Source: an uncultured Eubacteriales bacterium (GTDB taxonomy: Bacteria; Bacillota; Clostridia; Christensenellales; Borkfalkiaceae). Taken from it: DNA of 64,000 nt. The position numbers and the translations under genes are program-made. Positions 52,787-60,114 of the stretch are shown in pieces (within the stretch, counting starts at the first letter, position 1; each line of letters begins with the position of its first letter). The DNA is taken from the NCBI GenBank assembly GCA_949288785.1, contig CASELQ010000001.1, positions 62,001-126,000 on the forward strand, given 5' to 3'. The notes under the pieces were generated by a model. It did no database searches. It had not been told where the DNA came from and saw nothing but the letters and a program-made list of their open reading frames with translations.

Positions 52787-52788
52787 AC

Positions 52789-53442
52789 TCAGCTTTCCTC
52801 TTGGCCGCCGCCTGCGGAATTCTCTCCGCCGGCGCCGCCCCTGCCACTGTTTCTTTCAACCGCGCGCACTACCCTGACGAGGGCGGGCGCTATTACGAGG
52901 TTGAGCCCCAGTTCCACAAGGAAATTTACGCCCGCGCAGCCTATCACCACAAAGTAAAGCACGGTGGTCCCGTCCACAAAATTGGCGGCTATGGTATCCC
53001 TTACAAGGAGCAGTGCGCCCGCAATAAAGAGACCCGTGTTTATTATCGGCGCCGCTGCCGCCGCCGTTATTGTTGCCGCCGCAGCGTTCTTTTTTGCAAG
53101 CGCGCCGTATATTACCGCCGGGAAAAAACCCGCCGCGCTGCCCTTTACAAGGCATATGAGCGCGGTATACACGGGATGGTCGTTAAAAAGCACCAGAGTG
53201 AACGGATCCAGCCCCGTAACTCCCATTATAAAAGTTATCACCCCGAAGGAAAACCCCAGTAAAAAACCCGCGAGTTTCCCCAGCGCCATTCCCCCGAATA
53301 CTATGGGAATAAGCACGAAACTGAACGATACGGTGCCTATTTTAAGGCTCCCGCCCCACAGCTGCAACACTATCACCAGCGCGAAGAGTATTGCAAAGCG
53401 CGCCACATAGCCCGAGAGTGAATATACCGAATTGTTTTTCAT
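52789..53442 (-). CDS. ECF transporter S-component, probably for pantothenate
   Basis: From the ATG at 53442 (GGAGG upstream) the protein has 217 residues and about six membrane helices. The fold pattern of small ECF substrate-binding components is visible: a hydrophobic N-terminal helix, VSFSFVLIPIVFGGMALGKLAG and FIMGVTGLDPFTLVLF. S-components work with a separate EcfT and ATPases, which are not encoded here. Adjacency to coaX points to pantothenate as substrate, which is inference. The C-terminus is a Gly/Arg/Glu-rich soluble tail. Confidence 0.82.
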   Translation of the reverse strand: MKNNSVYSLSGYVARFAILFALVIVLQLWGGSLKIGTVSFSFVLIPIVFGGMALGKLAGFLLGFSFGVITFIMGVTGLDPFTLVLFNDHPVYTALICLVKGSAAGFFPAVIYGALAKKNAAAATITAAAAAPIINTGLFIAGALLLVRDTIAANFVDGTTVLYFVVIGCAGVNFLVELGLNLVIAPALVRVVRAVERNSGRGGAGGENSAGGGQEES

Positions 53443-53537
53443 AAATACCTCCAATCAGATTTCCGCGGAATATCTGTTGTTAAATTTGCCCTTTTTCTGC
53501 CGGTCGGAAGCCATGCGGCTTTCCGCCTTTTTTGAAT

Positions 53538-53566
53538 ATTTTACCACAAAGTTTGCGTTTAGGCAA
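53538..53566 (-). promoter_or_regulatory. Promoter of the ECF-coaX-hom operon
   Basis: On the minus strand TTGCCT (53566-53561) and TAAAAT (53543-53538) are 17 bases apart. The leader of about 90 nt holds a stem (CGGAAAGCC against GGCTTCCG) and a palindrome near 53460 ahead of the ribosome site, either of which could be a regulator site. Confidence 0.6.
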
Positions 53567-53683
53567 TTAAATAAAAGGCGTTTGTAACATTTTTACGCCC
53601 GTTTGATTATTATGTAATAGATAAAAACTTCGCCCCCTTAAATTTTACATAGGCGAAGGTCAAAAATACTTTGGAGGTAACTT

Positions 53684-53884
53684 ATGAACGGTTGTTTCGA
53701 TTTTTTAGGCGGTAACACCTGCCTTTGGATACTGATAATCCTCCTGATTATCTGCCTTTGCAAGAGCGGCTGCCTGAACGGTTTCTTTAACAGTTGCTAT
53801 TGCCTGCCTGTGGCGCTTTTACTTATATGCTGCTGCTGCAAGAACGGCGGAGGATTGTTCGGCCCCGGCTTCGGCTGCAAATAA
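53684..53884 (+). CDS. Small cysteine-rich membrane protein (66 residues)
   Basis: The product has 66 residues and 12 cysteines (including a C-C-C-C run at 49-52 and C24-L-C26), two hydrophobic helices (about 14-26 and 41-52) and a Gly-rich end. A strong ribosome site (TTGGAGG) lies 8 bases before the ATG and a terminator follows the stop. A hairpin (CTTCGCC against GGCGAAG) lies in the leader. The pattern suggests a small membrane protein with exposed cysteines that could bind metal or form disulfides. I do not recognise a named family. Confidence 0.75.
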   Translation: MNGCFDFLGGNTCLWILIILLIICLCKSGCLNGFFNSCYCLPVALLLICCCCKNGGGLFGPGFGCK

Positions 53885-53894
53885 AGCGAAAAAG

Positions 53895-53925
53895 AGCGGG
53901 ACTCGCAAAGTAGCCCCGCTTTTTT
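53895..53925. terminator. Bidirectional terminator after the cysteine-rich gene and ppk
   Basis: A 6-bp core stem (AGCGGG with CCCGCT) with a 14-base loop has T-runs in both directions. It can end the plus-strand small gene and the minus-strand ppk operon. Confidence 0.7.
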
Positions 53926-53986
53926 ACGGCTTAATAAGGACAAGCCCAAAGCCGGATAATTTTCGCTATGTACCGGATATTTGTGT

Positions 53987-56065
53987 TCAGACCGGCTTTT
54001 TCTTCAGCTGTACGGCCTGCGCGTCTACGGGCGCGCCCAGCGTTTCCACCCTGCGGTAAACACAGTCCGCGCAAAGTTTTTTTGCCTTTACGTTATCGGA
54101 AAGCATAAGCTCTAATATGGCGGCTATTTTGTCGGCAATCTCCCCGTCCAGCACGGGCGCGGCTATTTCCACGCGCTTATCGGTGTTGCGCGTCATTAGA
54201 TCTGCGCTGGAAATATACATTCTGCGCTCCTTCCCCCTGCCGAACGAATACACGCGGGAGTGTTCCAAAAACCGCCCCACTATACTTATCACGCGGATAT
54301 TTTCGGTTTCTCCTTTTACCTCCGGCAGCAGACAGCATATCCCGCGAACTATGAGTTCTGTCTTTACCCCCGCTTTGCTCGCCTCCGCAAGTTTATCGAT
54401 TATTTCCTTGTCTGTAAGGCTGTTCATTTTGGCGAGGATATAGCCTTCTTTACCGTCTTTCGCCTTGTCTATCTCCCCTTCGATAAGTTTGATGAGCCCC
54501 GATTTGAGCGTTTCGGGCGCTACGAGCAGACGGTTGTATTCAAACTCCGTGTTGCATATTGCTATGTTGTTGAAAAAGCTCACCGCGTCCTCCCCGGTCT
54601 GCCTGTCTGCCGTTATTATGTTGAGGTCGGTATACTGCTTGCTTGTAGACTCGTTATAGTTGCCCGTGCCGATATGGGTGATGTACCTTATGCTGTCCGC
54701 CTCCTTTAAAACTATCGACAGGATTTTGGAGTGCACCTTGTAGTTCTCCATCCCATATATTATGGTGCAGCCCGCATCCTGCAATTTGCTTGCAAAGTAC
54801 ATATTGTTCTCTTCGTCAAAGCGCGCGCACAGCTCGATTACTACCGTTACCTGCTTGCCGTTTTCGCTGGCTTTGCATAAAAGTTCCGCTATACGCGAAT
54901 GATTGGCAAGGCGGTATATGGTTATCTTTATGGAAGTAACGCGTTTATCCGAGGCGCTCTCCTCCAAAAGGTCCACAAGCGGGGTCATGGCGTCATACGG
55001 GTAGGAAAGAAATATGTCTTTCTGAAACACCGTGTCTATGAGCGGAACGCCGATAAGTTCCTTTGAGACCGCTCCGCGGAAAGGCGGATATTTTAACGCC
55101 GCGCTCTTTTCGTGCGGCAGGAATTTATCCAGCGAAAAAAGGAACTTATAGTCGAAAAACCGCTCGTCCTTAAAACAGAACGCCGGGTCTATTTTAAGCA
55201 GTTTGAGAATAAAGGTTTTGAGCCGGGACTCTTCGCAATCGGTCTCCAAACGAACTATATTGAGTTTTGCGCGGGACTCCACCTTTTTCTTCATTATGTC
55301 GGAAAAGTCGCGCATCTCGGCGTAGTCGCGCTCTATGTCCGAATCGTCTATCGCGGTGTCGAAATCGGCGTTGCGGGTTACGCGCATCATCATGTTGCCG
55401 TTTACGGTATACCCCAAAAAGGCGTGATGCCCGAATGCGCGGATGAGCTCTTCCACCGGCACGAGGCGGGTATTCTCTCCTCCGCCTATCTTATACAGGC
55501 GGTCAAGCGCGGAATTTACCGCCATAACGCCCACCATGCGCCGCCCGTCCCGTTCCAGGTCGAAAAGCATATAGCTCTTCATGTTCTCGAACTGCATAAG
55601 GGGGTGCTTTGCGTCCAGCACCATGACGGTCAAAAGCGGGAGAACGTGGGACATGAATATCGCCTTGCATTCTTCCTTCTGCCTGGGCGTGAAACGCGCC
55701 GCGCGAAGTATCCGCACCCCTTTTTCGGCAAGCTCTTTCGATAACTGCTTATAGCACGCCGCCCTGTCCGCGTAAAAGTCCTTTGCCAGCTCGCATATGC
55801 CGCTCAGCTGCTTTGCCGCGGTAAGCCCCGTCTTGTTCTCGGTTTCCTCCGGATCCGAAAGATTTTCGTTGAACAGGCTGCCCACGCGGACCATGAAAAA
55901 TTCGTCCATATTGGAACCGGCTATGGATAAGAATTTACAGCGTTCCAAAAGCGGATTGGTAAGGTCTCTCGCCTGGTCCAGCACGCGCTTGTTAAAGAGA
56001 AGCCAGCTGTATTCTCTGTTAACGTATATCCCTTTTACAAACCGTTTTTTTATCTTTGCATTCAC
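53987..56065 (-). CDS. ppk: Polyphosphate kinase 1
   Basis: PPK1 makes inorganic polyphosphate from ATP. The 692-residue product has the N-terminal YVNREYSWLLFNKRVLDQA segment, LSIAGSNMDEFFMVRVG, and the two catalytic histidine regions YKVHSKILSIV and LEHSRVYSFGRG. Length and motif order are normal. It follows the Ppx-like gene by 12 bp, and the two lie downstream of pfkA. The C-terminus is short and basic (LKKKPV). Confidence 0.96.
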   Translation of the reverse strand: MNAKIKKRFVKGIYVNREYSWLLFNKRVLDQARDLTNPLLERCKFLSIAGSNMDEFFMVRVGSLFNENLSDPEETENKTGLTAAKQLSGICELAKDFYADRAACYKQLSKELAEKGVRILRAARFTPRQKEECKAIFMSHVLPLLTVMVLDAKHPLMQFENMKSYMLFDLERDGRRMVGVMAVNSALDRLYKIGGGENTRLVPVEELIRAFGHHAFLGYTVNGNMMMRVTRNADFDTAIDDSDIERDYAEMRDFSDIMKKKVESRAKLNIVRLETDCEESRLKTFILKLLKIDPAFCFKDERFFDYKFLFSLDKFLPHEKSAALKYPPFRGAVSKELIGVPLIDTVFQKDIFLSYPYDAMTPLVDLLEESASDKRVTSIKITIYRLANHSRIAELLCKASENGKQVTVVIELCARFDEENNMYFASKLQDAGCTIIYGMENYKVHSKILSIVLKEADSIRYITHIGTGNYNESTSKQYTDLNIITADRQTGEDAVSFFNNIAICNTEFEYNRLLVAPETLKSGLIKLIEGEIDKAKDGKEGYILAKMNSLTDKEIIDKLAEASKAGVKTELIVRGICCLLPEVKGETENIRVISIVGRFLEHSRVYSFGRGKERRMYISSADLMTRNTDKRVEIAAPVLDGEIADKIAAILELMLSDNVKAKKLCADCVYRRVETLGAPVDAQAVQLKKKPV

Positions 56066-56077
56066 TTGAAAGGCTCC

Positions 56078-57547
56078 TTATTCGCCCGGCTCCCTTTTTT
56101 CCTCTGCGGCGGGCGAAACTTCATTTGCGCTTATTTCTGTGTTCTGTGCGGCGGGCGCGGCATCTTCCTTAGCGGCGGGCGCGGCGCTCTGCCTTGCTAC
56201 TATACCTTTATCGGCGCTTTTTTCTTGTGCGATTTCCGCGCCGGGCGCCGGGCTTTCCGCCGCGGGCGCTTGTTTTTCTGTTTTTTCCGCCGCGGCGGAA
56301 TTGTTTGCGCCTCCCTTTGCCGCCGGTCTTCTGCCCCGCCTTGCTGCTGGCGCGGAAGCCTTGGCCGGCCTGCCGCGGCGGGCGGAAGTTGCTCCTGCGG
56401 CTCCGGCTTTCTCATTATCGGATGTGGCGGCGCCTTTTTCTTTTTCGGCTTTTGCGCCCTTCTTTTTTACCGGCTTTTCATTTGCGCCGTCTGCCGCCTT
56501 GCCCGCGCTCTTTTTTTCTTTCTTTTCGTCCGATTGCTCTTTTTTGCCCTTTTTACGGGGTTTGATTTCTTTTTCTTCCTGCTGCGGCGCGGCCTTTACT
56601 TCGCCAAAAACGGCGCCGGAAGCAAAGTCGTAATAGGCGCCGCTCTCTCCGCCTTCCAGCACGAGCTGGAGATACCCCTCTTTAACGCCCTTGTCCGAAA
56701 CTATTATGTTGCTTACGCCGAAACGCTTGAACAAAACTTTGAGCACTACCGCGGCGGGACCTATCACCGCCAGTTTTTCCGGCGCGTTGTTCATTATAAG
56801 CCCGGAGCGATCGTCCCCCGACAGCAGGTGTTTGACAAGTTTTTTGAACTTTTTATAGTCCACCGTCTTTACCCCGTCGGCAGCGGAGTCGCCCGTGAAT
56901 TCGGAATAAATATCGTAAAGCGCGCAGTTGGTGGGCCCCACCAAAACGGCGGTGGAATACACCTCTTTTCCAGGCAGATCCGCACGGTCAAAACGGTTTT
57001 TGACGTATTTTTTTATGTCCTTTGCCTCTTCTTCGTCCGGCTGATACTTTTTAACGAACTTGCGGTGCAAATCTATTAAACCGAAGTCAAAGCACAGCAT
57101 GTCTTCCTTGGACTTTTTCAAGAGGTCGCATATTTCAAGGCTCTTTCCGCCCTGGTCTATAAGCACGGGGCGCTCATACCCCGCGTAATAGGAGTTTGCC
57201 ACGTAGTCGCAATACGCCTCGGTGGCTCCGTCTATAAAATTGACGGCAAGCCCCGTCCTTTCGGTTACCGCACGGCCGACTTCCCCGTAATTTTCTATGA
57301 ACCTCAATGCGGCGGTGGAGATTACGTAACACCTCTCCACGCCTAAACTTGCGCACTTTTCCTTCATGAGGGAAAGCGCTTCGGTAAGCTTATCTATCCC
57401 GCGGCGGGAAAGCGATTTGCCTTCCAGATGGGGAAACAGGTATAAACTCACCCTGTCTTTGAAAATTATCTCCGCCTTCTTTTCGTCCGCATTGGCTACG
57501 ATAAGAGAAAGCGAACTCGAACTGATGTCTATTACCGAATATTTCAT
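56078..57547 (-). CDS. Ppx/GppA-like protein with degenerate motifs and a long basic tail
   Basis: The first 300 residues have the Ppx/GppA (actin-like ATPase) fold: an N-terminal phosphate loop, a second loop at about 131-137 and a C-terminal IVSDKGVKEGYL. Key motifs are altered: DISSSSLSL replaces D-x-G-S-N-S-x-R-L, GATEA at 107-111 replaces G-x-E-E-A, and DQGGKSLE replaces D-I-G-G-G-S-T-E. The catalytic glutamate may thus be threonine. A disordered tail from about 318 to 489 is rich in Lys, Ala and Glu and contains the AT-hook-like RGRP at 391-394 and RRGRRP at 403-408. It lies between pfkA and ppk, 19 bp after pfkA. Confidence 0.8.
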   Translation of the reverse strand: MKYSVIDISSSSLSLIVANADEKKAEIIFKDRVSLYLFPHLEGKSLSRRGIDKLTEALSLMKEKCASLGVERCYVISTAALRFIENYGEVGRAVTERTGLAVNFIDGATEAYCDYVANSYYAGYERPVLIDQGGKSLEICDLLKKSKEDMLCFDFGLIDLHRKFVKKYQPDEEEAKDIKKYVKNRFDRADLPGKEVYSTAVLVGPTNCALYDIYSEFTGDSAADGVKTVDYKKFKKLVKHLLSGDDRSGLIMNNAPEKLAVIGPAAVVLKVLFKRFGVSNIIVSDKGVKEGYLQLVLEGGESGAYYDFASGAVFGEVKAAPQQEEKEIKPRKKGKKEQSDEKKEKKSAGKAADGANEKPVKKKGAKAEKEKGAATSDNEKAGAAGATSARRGRPAKASAPAARRGRRPAAKGGANNSAAAEKTEKQAPAAESPAPGAEIAQEKSADKGIVARQSAAPAAKEDAAPAAQNTEISANEVSPAAEEKREPGE

Positions 57548-57566
57548 AATTCCTCCCGAATATTTA

Positions 57567-58658
57567 TTATTTATCGCCGAAAGATATGCCTATCCTTTCG
57601 GCAAAAGATACAAGTTCTCCGCGCGGGTTTACAAGTTTATATCTGCCCGCTATTTCGGCAAGCGCGTTAAAGGTTATGCGGCTGCCGCTTACCGCCACGG
57701 TTACGCCGAACTTACCTTCTTGGGCAAGCCGTGCGGCATATCCCCCGAGGCGCGAGGACAAAAGCCTGTCATATGCGCAGGGCGTTCCGCCGCGCTGCAA
57801 ATACCCCGGCACAGCCACCCGCGTTTCCATGCCCGTGCGCTCCGTGATAACCTCCGCAAGGTGGGCGGAAACGGTGGTCTCACCCCGCTCGGTGCGCACA
57901 AACGACCGCTCTCTCCTTTTATACCCGCTCTCTTCTTTAAGTATGGCGCCCTCTGCCGCCACGATGAGGTTATAAGGCCTTTCCCAGCCGCCCGAACTCT
58001 CGGCGCGCGCCTTGCTCTTTTCTATAAAGGCGCAGACCGCGTCCACCGAAAAAGGTATTTCGGGTATGAGTATCATATTGGCGCCCGCGGCTATTCCCGA
58101 ATGAAGGGCAAGCCAGCCCGCCTTGTTGCCCATGACTTCCACTATCATGGTGCGCCCGTGCCCCGCCGCCGTGGTGCGGTAACGGTCTATGCTCTCGGTA
58201 ACCACTTCCACAGCCGTCTGGAACCCGAAAGTTACGTCAGTGCCGAAAATATCGTTGTCTATGGTCTTGGGCAGCCCTATCACGTTGCACCCCTCCGAAG
58301 ATAAGAGCGCCGCCGTGCGGTGGGTGCCCGCTCCGCCCAGTACGAAAAGACAGTCTAACCCCATTTTGCGGTAATTTTCGCACATGAGCCGAAGTTTGGA
58401 ATTGCCGTTTACCGAAACCGTTATCGTCTTGAAAGGCTGGCGCGTGGTGCCGAGTATCGTGCCGCCGCGGTCCAATATCCCCTCAAAATCGGCGCGCTTC
58501 AATTCAAAACTTTCCCCCGCGATAAGCCCGCCGTATCCGCCCGGGATACCTATAAGTTCCGCATTCTTTATATTATCGAGCGCATAAAGCCCGATGGCGC
58601 GGATAACGGCGTTAAGCCCCGCGCAGTCTCCGCCGCTGGTCAATATTCCCAATTTCAT
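57567..58658 (-). CDS. pfkA: 6-phosphofructokinase, GGxGT variant
   Basis: The enzyme phosphorylates fructose 6-phosphate in glycolysis. The 363-residue protein has the N-terminal TSGGDCAGLNAVIR and the PKTIDND motif (K131). The loop that is usually GGDGS reads GGAGT at 108-112, so the Mg-binding aspartate is alanine (A110), while glycine is kept at the next position. Clostridial homologues with GGNGT are known to me as a clade. Phosphoryl donor, ATP or pyrophosphate, cannot be set from this alone. It leads the pfkA-ppx-ppk operon. Confidence 0.9.
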   Translation of the reverse strand: MKLGILTSGGDCAGLNAVIRAIGLYALDNIKNAELIGIPGGYGGLIAGESFELKRADFEGILDRGGTILGTTRQPFKTITVSVNGNSKLRLMCENYRKMGLDCLFVLGGAGTHRTAALLSSEGCNVIGLPKTIDNDIFGTDVTFGFQTAVEVVTESIDRYRTTAAGHGRTMIVEVMGNKAGWLALHSGIAAGANMILIPEIPFSVDAVCAFIEKSKARAESSGGWERPYNLIVAAEGAILKEESGYKRRERSFVRTERGETTVSAHLAEVITERTGMETRVAVPGYLQRGGTPCAYDRLLSSRLGGYAARLAQEGKFGVTVAVSGSRITFNALAEIAGRYKLVNPRGELVSFAERIGISFGDK

Positions 58659-58687
58659 AGTAAGTCCACCGTGTCAGTTTTTACCAT

Positions 58688-58716
58688 ATTATAGCATTGC
58701 GGAAAAGCCCTGTCAA
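58688..58716 (-). promoter_or_regulatory. Consensus SigA promoter of the pfkA-ppx-ppk operon
   Basis: On the minus strand TTGACA (58716-58711) and TATAAT (58693-58688) are separated by 17 bases, a perfect match. The leader is short, about 25 nt. Confidence 0.9.
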
Positions 58717-58858
58717 TACCATTTGCCGATTTTCCCGCTTTGCCCGTCTTTATTTATTATGTCTTTTATTTTACGAATATATTATACATTATTTAAGTTC
58801 AAATTGCCTTGAACGGTATGTAAATTATATGTAAAATTTTGTCGCATAGGTCTTTTCG

Positions 58859-58895
58859 GCAAAAAAAAAAGTGCGGGCGCAAGCCGCGCCCGCAC
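58859..58895 (-). terminator. Terminator after the XRE/membrane protein pair
   Basis: A 10-bp perfect stem (58871-58880 with 58886-58895) with an AAGCC loop is followed on the minus strand by ten T residues. It lies 83 bp after the stop at 58979. The rest of 58720-58978 has no gene that I can see. Confidence 0.92.
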
Positions 58896-58978
58896 AACAC
58901 TTGGAATTTAATATTACAATTTAACCTGTTGCCGCCGGGTAAATGTTTTTATCTTACCTTACGGTGCCTTGCAAACAA

Positions 58979-59302
58979 TCACGCGATACTTCCGGGCAAC
59001 AAAGCAAGCACAAGACCTATAATATAAAAAAACCACCCTACGACTTTTACCCATGCCAATACAATATCGCTCGGCTCTCTGCTCTTAGGAGCGTGGCGGT
59101 ACTCTAAATTATTCCACAGATTGCGCCACCTGCATATGCTGTAATAAAAATATATGAGAAGTATACCAAACGTTACGGCGACAAAATATGCCCGTAATAC
59201 CACCATATTATCTTTATAAATTATGACCGCCGCCCCCGCTGCGGCAACCAGTATCTGCACTACCAAAAATATTACGTCTTTCTTTTTTTCGGTTTTCATC
59301 AT
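58979..59302 (-). CDS. Small membrane protein with three helices, unknown
   Basis: The 107-residue product has three hydrophobic stretches (about 11-29, 36-54 and 84-103) and a charged loop (RNLWNNLEYRHAPKSREPSD). I recognise no family. Its start overlaps the XRE gene stop by 4 bp, so the two are translationally coupled and probably work together at the membrane. Confidence 0.7.
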   Translation of the reverse strand: MMKTEKKKDVIFLVVQILVAAAGAAVIIYKDNMVVLRAYFVAVTFGILLIYFYYSICRWRNLWNNLEYRHAPKSREPSDIVLAWVKVVGWFFYIIGLVLALLPGSIA

Positions 59303-60018
59303 TCCAGTTCCCCCGATACGGCGGTTATTTCATAGTCGGTATACAAAATACGCCTTGACTCAACGCCAAAATCAACTTCAAGCGTCTCGTTTTCTCTTAC
59401 GTATGTCGCCCTTTTGGTCAATGTCTTGACGATATCAGGTTCTTCCGGGTCATAGGAGCCCTGAAAAACAGAGTAAAACTTTAATATGAAAGTTATTTCA
59501 AAATCGTGCACCGCCCTATTCACCCGAATGCTTGCCGTATACTTTCCGTCTATAACTGTGCCATTTGCAGGATCTACCTCTATCTCCACTATTTCCGCAC
59601 AGTTTTCCAAAGTAAGCGCGCGGGGGCGATTAAGCCATGAAAAAAGTTCCCGCCCGAAAAATATCACGACGTACAGCATAAAAAGAGACATTATAACATA
59701 TCCGATTATGCGTTCCGCGCGGAAGTATCCGTTGCTGCCCCGCTCCTCGGGATTATAGTTAGGGCTTTTCGGGCCCTGAGGATACCCCATTTTCCTGTTC
59801 AGTTTTTCGTAATAACTTTCTTCTTTTTCCTGTTTTAATATATCTTCCGCCGGAATATCCAAAGCCTCGGCAAGGGGTAAAATATATTCGGAATCGGGCA
59901 GAGCGCCCTCTTCCCACTCTCTTACCGTGTCCGCCGAAACTTTTAGTTTTGCGGCAAGCTCTTCTACCGTAAGCCCTTTTTGCCGCCGCTTTTCGGAAAT
60001 AAATTCACCTCTCGTCAT
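59299..60018 (-). CDS. Membrane-anchored XRE-family regulator
   Basis: The 239-residue protein has an N-terminal XRE-type helix-turn-helix (about 5-60; LTVEELAAKLKVSADTVREWE), a linker, one membrane helix (about 104-122) and a C-terminal extracytoplasmic part of about 115 residues that looks beta-rich. This is the layout of a one-piece membrane-bound DNA-binding sensor. The ligand is unknown. AAAAGGA precedes the start. An inverted repeat lies 29 bp upstream. Confidence 0.82.
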   Translation of the reverse strand: MTRGEFISEKRRQKGLTVEELAAKLKVSADTVREWEEGALPDSEYILPLAEALDIPAEDILKQEKEESYYEKLNRKMGYPQGPKSPNYNPEERGSNGYFRAERIIGYVIMSLFMLYVVIFFGRELFSWLNRPRALTLENCAEIVEIEVDPANGTVIDGKYTASIRVNRAVHDFEITFILKFYSVFQGSYDPEEPDIVKTLTKRATYVRENETLEVDFGVESRRILYTDYEITAVSGELE

Positions 60019-60046
60019 TCTCTGTTCCTTTTATTTTGATATTTTT

Positions 60047-60070
60047 AAGCAATGCAACGGTTTATTGCTT
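60047..60070. promoter_or_regulatory. Inverted repeat upstream of the XRE gene
   Basis: AAGCAAT (60047-60053) and ATTGCTT (60064-60070) form a perfect 7-bp inverted repeat with a 10-base centre. It lies 29 bp before the XRE start and could be the regulator's own operator. No clear promoter accompanies it. Confidence 0.4.
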
Positions 60071-60114
60071 ATCCTCGCCGCGATATATCCGGCATATAAA
60101 ATTTATCCCGTTTT

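Noticed and set aside
53940-53998. Inverted repeat of AGCCGG/CCGGCT around the end of ppk
   Set aside because: The loop is about 37 bases and one arm is in the coding end, so it is a weak structure.
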